Source: Bacillus sp. THAF10 (GTDB taxonomy: Bacteria > Bacillota > Bacilli > Bacillales > Bacillaceae_I). Taken from it: 64,000 nt of DNA. A program made the translations under genes and the position numbers. Shown one piece after another: positions 34,762 to 41,713 of this stretch (position 1 is its first letter; each line of letters opens with the position of its first letter). Location of the stretch: contig NZ_CP045403.1 in the NCBI RefSeq assembly GCF_009363695.1, positions 3,358,501-3,422,500 of the forward strand, given 5' to 3'. The notes below the pieces were generated by a model that saw only the letters and a list, made by a program, of their open reading frames with translations, had not been told where the DNA came from and did no database searches.

Positions 34762-36944
34762 CCTACCTCTACTCCTTTAATCTGGGAGAGCTCTTTTTGC
34801 GCCTCTACCAGCTTATAATAGATTCCCTCTTTCTCAAGCAGCTCTTCGTGTGTGCCAACCTCAGCAATCATTCCCTTATCAACCACCACCAGTCTATCTG
34901 CATTTCTGAGTGTAGAAAGACGATGCGCGATAGCAAAAGTAGTTCTGCCTTTAACTAGTCTAGAAATGGCTTCTTGGATTTTCCTTTCTGTTTCCGTATC
35001 AACCGAGGCAGTCGCTTCATCTAATATCAAAATCCGCGGATCGTGCAAAATCGCCCTTGCAATCGCAATTCGTTGCTTTTGTCCTCCTGATAAACGATGG
35101 CCCCGTTCGCCAACCTTCATGTCATATCCATCGGACATTTTCACAATAAACTCATGAGCATTGGCAATTTTAGCTGCCCTCATAATTTCCTCTGGGGTCG
35201 CATCCTGCTTGGAATACGCAATATTTTCGGCAATGGTTCCATCAAACAAGAACGTCTCCTGCAACACTACCCCGATACTTTGATGTAGCTGCTCCTGCTT
35301 TAGATCCTTGAGATCTACACCATCTAGTAAAATTCGGCCTTCATTCGGATCATAAAATCGGGTAATCAGGTTGATGAGCGTTGACTTTCCGGCACCAGAA
35401 TGCCCGACAAGTCCAATCATTTCACCTGGCTTCACATCAAGGCTGATGTTTTTCAAAACAGGAAGGTGTTTTTCATAGCCAAATGTTACTTTTTCCAATT
35501 GTACATGTCCTGCTATTTTATCCAGCACCCTTGCAGTCTCTTTATCAGGAACCTCTGAAGGTGCGTCCATAATTTCAAAAATTCTGTTCGCGGAGGAAAT
35601 TGCCCTTGTCACCCAGCTGATCATTTGATTAAACCATTGCAGGGGACCAAAAAACATTCCAAGATACGCAACAAAAGCAAGAAGTGTCCCAAGTGAAATA
35701 TCCTCACTAATAACGGATAGCCCGCCAATATACCAAACAAGCAGCATCCCAGAGCCTGTCACAAACGAAAACAACGGAAATACCCCTTGCCACAGACCAT
35801 CTGTTTTCAACGTTTGTCGCATAAGCTGCTGGTTTCCCTCCATGTAGCGATTCTGCTCTTGCCCTTCCTGTCCAAAAGCCTTTACGACACGAATTCCTTG
35901 CAGCGTATCACCGACAATCATGTTCAATTTATTGATGGACTGCCATTGCTTATACCACAAATGCTGCACACGCGGCCAAATGATAACAGAAAACAGTACC
36001 ACAAGCGGGGAAGGGAGAAGAGCAAATAGCGCTAGCTGCCAATCAAGGCTAAACATCATGATGATAATAGCGATTAGAAGCATCATTTGCCCAATTACAT
36101 ACAACACACCATCCGTTAAAAACTGCCTTATCGACTCCGCATCACTGTTTACTCTTCCTATAAACTGAGAGGTTTGTCTTCTATCAAAATAGCTCACAGA
36201 AAGCCTCATGAGAGATTCATAGATTTCTCTTCTCATATCCTCCATTATTTTACTACCGATCCAAACACCTAAGATTCCTTGTAAAAACTGCATTAAGGTA
36301 AGCGTAAGCGCGGTAACTCCAAGCAGCAGGACTAAAATGAAAAGAGAACTCCCTAATTCCTTTGGTTCTAACACCTCATCTACAAGCACCTTCGTTAAAT
36401 ATGGTGGTGCAAGCTCCAAAAGGGTGGCAGCCACTAAAAACAATGCTGCAAGTGCCATCTTGCCACGATACGGCTTCGCAAATTCTAACACTCTGCCAAT
36501 TACCTTTTTTCTATCCACACAAACAGAACAAACCTCTGTGCCATCCTCAAATGGACGCTGACACTTTTGACAAAGCTTCGGCTGATCCGCTTTTGAGATT
36601 GTTGGCACAGGTTCATTTTTTGCCAAGCTGCTCATGACTTTATCCGCTATGGAAAACTTTTGTAGCATGGAGGAGGAAAAACGAAGCAGCACTTCTCTTC
36701 CAATACATGTTTCTATGATGAGTGCCCCGGCACCAACATATTGCTCGAGCTTACATGAGTTCACATCCTCCAACATAATGTTCTTTAATACACTACCCTT
36801 TTCATTCAGCAGGAGAATTTCCTTATCTGATATCGCCAGCCAGCACTCATCAAACTGACCAGCTACGTTCATATCTGATTTTGCAAAAAATAATAAGGTA
36901 CCCTTTGGATGTATCGTGAAGTGATAGCTTTCTATTAATGACAT
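34758..36944 (-). CDS. Exporter-type ABC protein with N-terminal domain and zinc ribbon
   Basis: A 728-aa half-transporter. Residues 1-120 form a beta-rich, PH-like domain (ECWLAISDKEILLLNEKGSV). A four-cysteine zinc ribbon follows (CQKCQRPF, then CSVC) at about 125-145. Next come six transmembrane helices (about 160-450) and a nucleotide-binding domain with Walker A GLVGHSGAGKSTL, signature LSGGQKQR and Walker B ILILDEATAS. A zinc ribbon between the regulatory and membrane domains is unusual for ABC exporters. It is coupled to the DUF1854 gene and follows an esterase gene by 12 bp. The transported compound is unknown. Confidence 0.85.
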   Translation of the reverse strand: MSLIESYHFTIHPKGTLLFFAKSDMNVAGQFDECWLAISDKEILLLNEKGSVLKNIMLEDVNSCKLEQYVGAGALIIETCIGREVLLRFSSSMLQKFSIADKVMSSLAKNEPVPTISKADQPKLCQKCQRPFEDGTEVCSVCVDRKKVIGRVLEFAKPYRGKMALAALFLVAATLLELAPPYLTKVLVDEVLEPKELGSSLFILVLLLGVTALTLTLMQFLQGILGVWIGSKIMEDMRREIYESLMRLSVSYFDRRQTSQFIGRVNSDAESIRQFLTDGVLYVIGQMMLLIAIIIMMFSLDWQLALFALLPSPLVVLFSVIIWPRVQHLWYKQWQSINKLNMIVGDTLQGIRVVKAFGQEGQEQNRYMEGNQQLMRQTLKTDGLWQGVFPLFSFVTGSGMLLVWYIGGLSVISEDISLGTLLAFVAYLGMFFGPLQWFNQMISWVTRAISSANRIFEIMDAPSEVPDKETARVLDKIAGHVQLEKVTFGYEKHLPVLKNISLDVKPGEMIGLVGHSGAGKSTLINLITRFYDPNEGRILLDGVDLKDLKQEQLHQSIGVVLQETFLFDGTIAENIAYSKQDATPEEIMRAAKIANAHEFIVKMSDGYDMKVGERGHRLSGGQKQRIAIARAILHDPRILILDEATASVDTETERKIQEAISRLVKGRTTFAIAHRLSTLRNADRLVVVDKGMIAEVGTHEELLEKEGIYYKLVEAQKELSQIKGVEVG

Positions 36945-36956
36945 ATAGTCCCCCTA

Positions 36957-37712
36957 TTAGAGCTGATTTTCAAAAAACGCTAGAACGTTCCCAATCTGCT
37001 TGTCCCAATAACCCCAATCATGTCCCCCTGGACCATCTTCAAAGGTAAGGCTCAGACCAGCTTGTAACGCATAATCACGAAAACGAACATTCGCCTCATA
37101 ATTATGATCCTCTGTTCCACAGCATTGATATAACATTGGTGATGGTGCCTTGATGTTAGTTGCCAAATGATATAGATCATCCTCACTTCCTACAATCGGA
37201 CGATCTCCAAATATATGCTTGAAATCCCGTGGAAACGCCGGCATTCTCTCGTTAATATCGAGTGAGCCTGACATACTGGCCGCTGCAGCAAATTTCTCTG
37301 GGTTTCTTAACGCCACCTTAAATGCCCCATACCCTCCCATTGAGAGACCGGCAATAAAGTTTTCCTCTCTTTTTTCAGAGAGCGGGAAAAAGCTTTGCGC
37401 GAGCTGAGGTACTTCTTCACTGACATAGGTGTAAAAATCATATCCATGCTCCATATTCGTATAAAAACTTCGTCCGGCTGCAGGCATGACAATGGCCCAG
37501 CCAAGGGAAGATGCATACCTCTCAATGGATGTGAATCTTGTCCAAATCGTATGGTCATCGGAAAGACCATGAAGCAAATAAAGTGTTGGATGCTTTTTCT
37601 GTTTCACCTTTGAGGTGACCCCTATATGCGAATTCGGCTGTGGCAACAAAACCGTCATCGAAGTGGAGCATTGTAACGCCTCAGAAAAAAAATCACAAGT
37701 AATTCTAGCCAT
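36957..37712 (-). CDS. Alpha/beta-hydrolase esterase (EstA / S-formylglutathione-hydrolase-like, CE1 type)
   Basis: A 251-aa esterase with the nucleophile elbow GLSMGGYGAFK, oxyanion segment LYLLHGLSDDHTIWTR and C-terminal His in GPGGHDWGYWD. This sequence class covers acyl-ester and acetyl/feruloyl-sugar esterases. I chose the start MARITCDFF at 37712 because it matches family starts; the longer reading would cross the operator at 37741-37750. No signal peptide. First gene of the operon esterase, ABC protein, DUF1854, under a LacI-type operator, so it may deacylate imported sugars. Confidence 0.88.
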   Translation of the reverse strand: MARITCDFFSEALQCSTSMTVLLPQPNSHIGVTSKVKQKKHPTLYLLHGLSDDHTIWTRFTSIERYASSLGWAIVMPAAGRSFYTNMEHGYDFYTYVSEEVPQLAQSFFPLSEKREENFIAGLSMGGYGAFKVALRNPEKFAAAASMSGSLDINERMPAFPRDFKHIFGDRPIVGSEDDLYHLATNIKAPSPMLYQCCGTEDHNYEANVRFRDYALQAGLSLTFEDGPGGHDWGYWDKQIGNVLAFFENQL

Positions 37713-37740
37713 GAATGTCACATCCCCTTTTGTCATAATT

Positions 37741-37750
37741 GAAACGTTTC
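37741..37750. promoter_or_regulatory. LacI-type operator upstream of the esterase operon
   Basis: A perfect palindrome GAAACGTTTC, 28 bp upstream of the start codon. It links this operon to the same regulon as the GH3-GH94 and importer genes. Confidence 0.7.
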
Positions 37751-37840
37751 GACTTTTTATATTATACGAGCACAAGAATGCGCTTTCAATGTTTTTGTTA
37801 GAAAATGTTAACAGTGCATAGTGAATTACCGATACTTTCT

Positions 37841-37963
37841 AGCTGTTGATAGGAAGAAAAAACGAAGCGTCCCACTACATTGGAACCCCAGAACAGGCGT
37901 AGCCTAAGAGCCACACAAATCTTCCCTCAGGACGCCATGCATTTTTCAAAAATCAATAGCTGA
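37841..37963 (-). repeat. Dispersed palindromic repeat, copy E (degenerate, opposite orientation)
   Basis: On the minus strand it reads GCTATTGATTT, then GGCGTCCTGAGGG, GGCTACGCCTGT, GGGGTTCCA and finally ATCAACAGCTAG, following the order of blocks in copies B to D. Divergence is high. It lies between the divergent esterase and VOC genes. Confidence 0.65.
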
Positions 37964-37997
37964 GTAAAAAGATCACTATTTTGTCGAACGTATGTTC

Positions 37998-38026
37998 TTT
38001 ACTTTTTCTTGACCGTCCTATATAAT
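37998..38026 (+). promoter_or_regulatory. Probable sigma-A promoter of the VOC gene
   Basis: TTTACT, a 17-bp spacer and TATAAT (38021-38026) lie about 40 bp before the start codon. Confidence 0.6.
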
Positions 38027-38064
38027 GAAATAGTAAGTACATATTCTATAAAAAGGAGTGTTGA

Positions 38065-38484
38065 ATGTTGAAATATCAAGCTGTTCCTTATTTAGCGTTT
38101 AACGGAAATGCAAGACAAGCTTTGGAATTTTACAAAGAAGTGTTTGAAGGTGAAATCACTTCCATTATGTTATTTGGAGAAGCGGACTTTCCGACACCAC
38201 CAGAAGCCGCAGAGCTTGTGATGCATGCACGCTTTGAAAAAGGCAATATGCAATTAATGGCGTCTGACACCTTCCCAGGTCAAACAGTAGAAGTAGGAAG
38301 TAACGTTTCCCTCATGCTGGAAATGGAAAGCGAAGAACAAATCGACACTCTTTACGCAAAACTTAGTGAAAATGGCAAAGTTCTAATGGAGCTTCAAGAT
38401 ACCTTCTGGAATGCAAAATTCGGAAGCGTTCAAGATCAGTTCGGTGTGAAGTGGGATTTGAACTATACAAAACCTCAACAATAA
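38065..38484 (+). CDS. VOC superfamily protein, PhnB/glyoxalase-like
   Basis: A 139-aa protein with paired beta-alpha-beta-beta-beta modules of the vicinal-oxygen-chelate fold: YLAFNGNARQALEFYKEVF at the start and a C-terminal FGSVQDQFGVKWDLNY typical of PhnB-like proteins. AAGGAG lies 6 nt upstream of the ATG. It is monocistronic with its own promoter and a strong terminator. These proteins often bind antibiotics or small metabolites, and no substrate can be named. Confidence 0.85.
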   Translation: MLKYQAVPYLAFNGNARQALEFYKEVFEGEITSIMLFGEADFPTPPEAAELVMHARFEKGNMQLMASDTFPGQTVEVGSNVSLMLEMESEEQIDTLYAKLSENGKVLMELQDTFWNAKFGSVQDQFGVKWDLNYTKPQQ

Positions 38485-38490
38485 AAAGTA

Positions 38491-38527
38491 AAAACGCTTC
38501 ACGGTATAAGTTGCCGTGAAGCGTTTT
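38491..38527 (+). terminator. Terminator of the VOC gene
   Basis: AAAACGCTTCACGG (38491-38504) and CCGTGAAGCGTTTT (38514-38527) form a 14-bp perfect stem. A nearly identical hairpin is at 40454-40492. Confidence 0.9.
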
Positions 38528-38529
38528 GT

Positions 38530-38583
38530 TTACTTCGGTAAGATACTTTTCCAAGTTAGCCATTCAAAACTTCATAAAATTAA
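38530..38583 (-). pseudogene. Relic of the 3' end of an Mpo1-like gene
   Basis: On the minus strand this stretch reads SFEWLTWKSILPK and stop, close to the last residues of the intact gene at 40498-40803 (SFELLSGKRILP). The adjoining terminator hairpin is shared as well. About 95 bp (38485-38580 and 40446-40545) are duplicated in the same orientation. Only the tail of the gene remains. Confidence 0.6.
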
Positions 38584-38806
38584 GATTCATGGAGTAAGAC
38601 GTTTCTAATTCTTTCTTTCCATGTTTCCCCCTCATAAATTAATTCTTTATCACCACACCACTAATTTTTCTCTTTCACTGTAAAAAGTTATCCAAGCCTG
38701 TGGAAATCACCCAATCATTCCAAGATATCTCGAATATCTTTATATTAAAGATGTTTGTTGTTGGTATAACTCATTCATCTTTAAAGCTAGTAAAGGTGGT
38801 GTCATT

Positions 38807-38902
38807 ATGTCTGGATATGCAAATGGGTTTGCATTAATCGTTGTGCTGTTTATCTTGCTTGTAATTGTTGGAGCTGCAGCAGTTGGTAAATGTGGTTACT
38901 AA
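38807..38902 (+). CDS. YjcZ-family small membrane peptide
   Basis: A 31-aa peptide: [19 protein letters not shown] continues into a single hydrophobic helix and ends CGY. This matches the YjcZ family of tiny sporulation-associated membrane proteins in Bacillus (short Gly/Tyr-rich N-terminus, [11 protein letters not shown] helix). An AAAGGTGG ribosome site precedes the ATG. One of three paralogues within 1.4 kb; function unknown. A terminator follows. Confidence 0.85.
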   Translation: MSGYANGFALIVVLFILLVIVGAAAVGKCGY

Positions 38903-38935
38903 TTAGGAATGGCAATTAATCTAGTACCTCTAAGT

Positions 38936-38974
38936 AGATCACTTGAAAAAGAGTGTTCCTACCTAGAGGTTTTT
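38936..38974 (+). terminator. Terminator of the first YjcZ-family gene
   Basis: ACCTCTA pairs with TAGAGGT, with additional inner pairing (GTAG/CTAC, CACT/AGTG), followed by TTTTT. Confidence 0.8.
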
Positions 38975-39142
38975 ATCATACTTTTCAATACTATATTCAA
39001 AACCTCCCAATTGTGATTAGGCATTCATCTTGGGAAAAAAATAGTATTTTTATAATTCATAATAAAACTTAGACAAACATCCAATCTGTTAATTCAATTG
39101 AAACATACATATATAGTGTACGAAATAAGGAGGTGAAAACTT

Positions 39143-39265
39143 ATGTCTTGTTTTGGATATGGCGGATATGGTTATGGAGGATACGGATACGGTTCAGGTT
39201 TTGCTCTAATCGTTGTCCTTTTCATCCTATTGATCATTGTAGGAGCAATTTGCTTCAAGTGCTAG
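39143..39265 (+). CDS. YjcZ-family small membrane peptide with Gly-Tyr repeats
   Basis: A 40-aa peptide. The N-terminus is rich in [13 protein letters not shown], followed by the same helix [17 protein letters not shown] and a CFKC end. AGGAGGTG lies upstream. A sequence CATACATATA at 39104-39113 fits the -10 element of sporulation sigma factors E/K, consistent with expression during sporulation, though the -35 is not convincing. Confidence 0.85.
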   Translation: MSCFGYGGYGYGGYGYGSGFALIVVLFILLIIVGAICFKC

Positions 39266-39310
39266 TATTAATGGGAAAGGGTTGCTATGTTAAGCACCCC
39301 TTTCTTGTAC

Positions 39311-39841
39311 TTACATCTTTTCCAGTTTCACTCCTAGCCCTTCAGCCATTCTATTTACAAAATTAAAATAAGAAGCAATTTGACATATATCTAGAATTTC
39401 TTGATCAGAACAACCGTTAAATCGTAAATTTTCAACATCTTCATCTCTGATGCTATGTGGTTTTTTTGTCAATTTTACTGCATAATCCAAAATTGCTTTT
39501 GTTTTTTGATCTAATGACACCTCTAAGTAATTTTTCTTAAGATCATTAACAAGCTTTTGATCTTTCGTTAACAAATGGAGCGCCGCCCCATGATGTTCCA
39601 TTCAGTAAAAACATTCATTCTCTGATGACACTACAGTAGCAATCATTTCTCGCGTTACTCTTGGCAAAGGAGATTTTCCAAACATAATTACTTTATAATA
39701 TTCATAATGAGATTCAAGGGATTTAGGATTTAATGAATGCACCTTGAGTATGTTGGCCAATTGACCATTAAATTTGTCATACAGCTCTTTTAGCTTACCT
39801 TCTGCGTCTTTAGGTTCAACTATTTTAATTCTTGCTTCCAC
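39311..39841 (-). CDS. AhpD-like peroxidase-related protein with UGA at the second catalytic Cys (selenoprotein candidate or nonsense pseudogene)
   Basis: One continuous frame of 176 codons interrupted only by TGA at 39604-39602. The N-terminal part ends TVVSSENECFY, then TGA, then MEHHGAALHLLT. In carboxymuconolactone-decarboxylase/AhpD-type peroxidases this site reads C-x-x-C-x-x-H-H. Here C77 is present, the second Cys (position 80) is UGA, and H83-H84 follow in frame. Joined length is the family norm (about 175-180 aa). The ATG after the UGA has no ribosome site, so independent translation of the second half is unlikely. A hairpin follows the UGA (39575-39591). Either selenocysteine is inserted or a Cys codon mutated to stop. 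No Sec genes are visible here. Confidence 0.75.
39575..39591 (-). other. Candidate SECIS hairpin downstream of the in-frame UGA
   Basis: On the minus strand AUGGGGC pairs with GCUCCAU (7 bp, one G-U pair) around the loop GGC. The loop begins 17 nt after the UGA and has G in its first positions, which fits published bacterial SECIS rules as I recall them (loop 16-37 nt from UGA). Short GC-rich hairpins also occur by chance. Confidence 0.45.
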
Positions 39842-39952
39842 ATAATCACCTTCTTGTTAAAGATTTTTATTAAGCTACTAACATTGTAATGAAAACTTAT
39901 TTTTCAGTCAATTTCAATCAATCCATTGTGCTACTAAATAAAATAGAAAAAA

Positions 39953-39984
39953 CAGGACGAAAAACTATTCGTTTTTCCGTCCTG
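39953..39984 (-). terminator. Terminator-like hairpin after the third YjcZ-family gene
   Basis: CAGGACG and CGTCCTG flank AAAAAC/GTTTTT arms. On the minus strand the stem is followed by TTTTTT. The flanking AT-rich DNA (39842-40097) shows nothing else. Confidence 0.75.
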
Positions 39985-40097
39985 CAGTCTTTTAAGGTAT
40001 TTTAGATATTCCTCTTCATTTGCAAAAGAATCGTTCAATTCAGACCTTTTCTTTTATAGATAAAAAGAGGAAAATTAATGATAGTATTCATGAAATA

Positions 40098-40208
40098 TTA
40101 GTAACCGTAGCCTCCGCCACCGACGAAAGCAGCACCTACAATTATTAGTAGAATAAATAACACTACTACTAATGCAAATCCTCCTGCACCTACATATCCT
40201 CCAGACAT
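40098..40208 (-). CDS. YjcZ-family small membrane peptide
   Basis: A 36-aa peptide starting MSGGYVGAGGFALVVVLFI, with one hydrophobic helix and a Gly/Tyr end (GGGGYGY). GGAGGGTG lies upstream of the ATG. It is the third paralogue in this cluster, on the opposite strand from the other two. The family is linked to sporulation in Bacillus by name; its role is unknown. Confidence 0.85.
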   Translation of the reverse strand: MSGGYVGAGGFALVVVLFILLIIVGAAFVGGGGYGY

Positions 40209-40453
40209 ATTTCACCCTCCAATTCTAATGTTTACTTTGTTTAACAAACAGAAGACTTAAATCTGAAATGTATTGCTTGAAATTTGATGACTCAAATTTT
40301 TCAGCTGGATTTTATCTTTCATGGTATTCTATTCCTTTCTTTGCCTAATGTGTCTTGTGAATTCAATTATTCGAAAATCAAACGAATACCCAATTCTAAG
40401 CCCATATATAAAACTAAGGGCAAGGGAATTTGAAACCTCAAGAATAGAAAGTA

Positions 40454-40492
40454 AAAACGCTTCACGGTATGTAAGCTGCCGTGAAGCGTTTT
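40454..40492 (-). terminator. Terminator of the Mpo1-like gene
   Basis: AAAACGCTTCACGG and CCGTGAAGCGTTTT form a 14-bp perfect stem, followed on the minus strand by TTTTTAC. Nearly identical to 38491-38527. Confidence 0.88.
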
Positions 40493-40497
40493 GTTCA

Positions 40498-40803
40498 TTA
40501 CGGTAAAATTCTTTTCCCAGATAACAATTCAAAACTTCGTATAAAAAACCAAGTAAACCCTGCATAAAAGCCAAGTATAGGATACTTAAAGGATGCTGGT
40601 TTATTTTGTTCAAAGTAAAAGTGGCCAACCCACGAAAACACATAGTGTAATGCAGCAAGCCCAAGTGTCACCCACCAATTAATAAACAAAAAAATCCAAG
40701 CTAAGAATGCAAATAGAAAGGCAAAGTAATGAAGCCATTGATTCCATTTGTTTTGGTGCGCTTTTTGATAAAGGATTAAATCCTTTTTAACCTTTTCTCT
40801 CAT
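40498..40803 (-). CDS. Mpo1-like / DUF962 membrane protein
   Basis: A 101-aa protein with hydrophobic helices (YFAFLFAFLAWIFLFINWWV, YPILGFYAGFTWFFIRSF) and spaced histidines in YQKAHQNKWNQWLHYF and LHYVFSWVGHFYFEQNKP. These match DUF962, which includes yeast Mpo1, an iron-dependent dioxygenase acting on 2-hydroxy fatty acids. It lies 6 bp downstream of a short-chain dehydrogenase gene, and the pair is probably one operon. The bacterial substrate is not known. A relic of this gene's 3' end lies at 38530. Confidence 0.82.
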   Translation of the reverse strand: MREKVKKDLILYQKAHQNKWNQWLHYFAFLFAFLAWIFLFINWWVTLGLAALHYVFSWVGHFYFEQNKPASFKYPILGFYAGFTWFFIRSFELLSGKRILP

Positions 40804-40809
40804 TCGAGT

Positions 40810-41535
40810 TTACCCTTCATAAATCATTTTTCTCGTCATGCCACCATCTATTGTCAGGTTTTCCCCATTAACAAAGTTGTTTTCTGAATCAGTTAAATAC
40901 AAACAGGCCTTAGCAATATCCGAAGGCTTCCCAACTCGATTGGATAAATGTTGGGTGTGATCTTTTTCTCGTAAGTCCTCATAGTTTTCTGTCTGGATCC
41001 ACCCTGGGGAAATCGCATTTACAGTGATGTTGTAATCACTTAAAGATGCAGCCAGTGCATGAGTAAGTGCGACAATTCCACCTTTTGTGGCCGCATAAGC
41101 TTCTGAGTTCGGCTCAGACATTTTTGCCCGTGTAGAAGCGATATTTACAATGGACCCGCCGTTTTTCATGTGCTTGGATGCTTCCTTTGATGCGATGAAC
41201 ACACTTCGCAAATTCGTGTGAATCACATCGTCCCATGCTTCCACGGTAAACTCATGAAGGGGGGTAAACCGAAAAACACCTGCATTGTTGATGAGAATGT
41301 CGATTTTGTTAAATTGCGTCAACGTCGTGTTCATTAAATTGATGATATCTTCCTCTTTACGCACATCAGTCTGTACAAACAGCGAATGATCTCCTAGTTC
41401 TTTTTGAAGCGCTTGTCCAGCTTTAAGATTAAGGTCAGCGAGGATTACAATTGCACCTTTCTCGATAAAAGCTTCGGCAATGCCTTTTCCAATACCATTC
41501 GCAGCCCCAGTGACAATGACGATTTTGTTTTCCAC
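40810..41535 (-). CDS. Short-chain dehydrogenase/reductase
   Basis: A 241-aa classical SDR. The cofactor motif is TGAANGIGKG, the NNAG motif is DILINNAGVF, and the catalytic Ser-Tyr-Lys are in NIASTRAK and EAYAATKGG. The C-terminal VNGENLTIDGG is typical of the 3-oxoacyl-ACP reductase/glucose dehydrogenase group. GGAGG precedes the start. Partner of the Mpo1-like gene. Substrate not assignable. Confidence 0.92.
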   Translation of the reverse strand: MENKIVIVTGAANGIGKGIAEAFIEKGAIVILADLNLKAGQALQKELGDHSLFVQTDVRKEEDIINLMNTTLTQFNKIDILINNAGVFRFTPLHEFTVEAWDDVIHTNLRSVFIASKEASKHMKNGGSIVNIASTRAKMSEPNSEAYAATKGGIVALTHALAASLSDYNITVNAISPGWIQTENYEDLREKDHTQHLSNRVGKPSDIAKACLYLTDSENNFVNGENLTIDGGMTRKMIYEG

Positions 41536-41713
41536 TTAAAAATCCTCCCAAAATTATAGTATTTTTCATAGTATAACGCTTTCTAGGGAAGGAAGACAAA
41601 GATAGAGGATGAACCAACCTACTGACTTAACATACTTGGCAATAATAAAGACCACACCATGTGCGGTCTATCATTTGTAAAATATGAACGTTGGTGTGAA
41701 TAAAAATGGATTT

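Noticed and set aside
39311-39601. Second half of the AhpD-like frame as an independent gene
   Set aside because: There is no ribosome site before its ATG, it is in frame with and directly after the UGA, and it lacks the first half of the fold.
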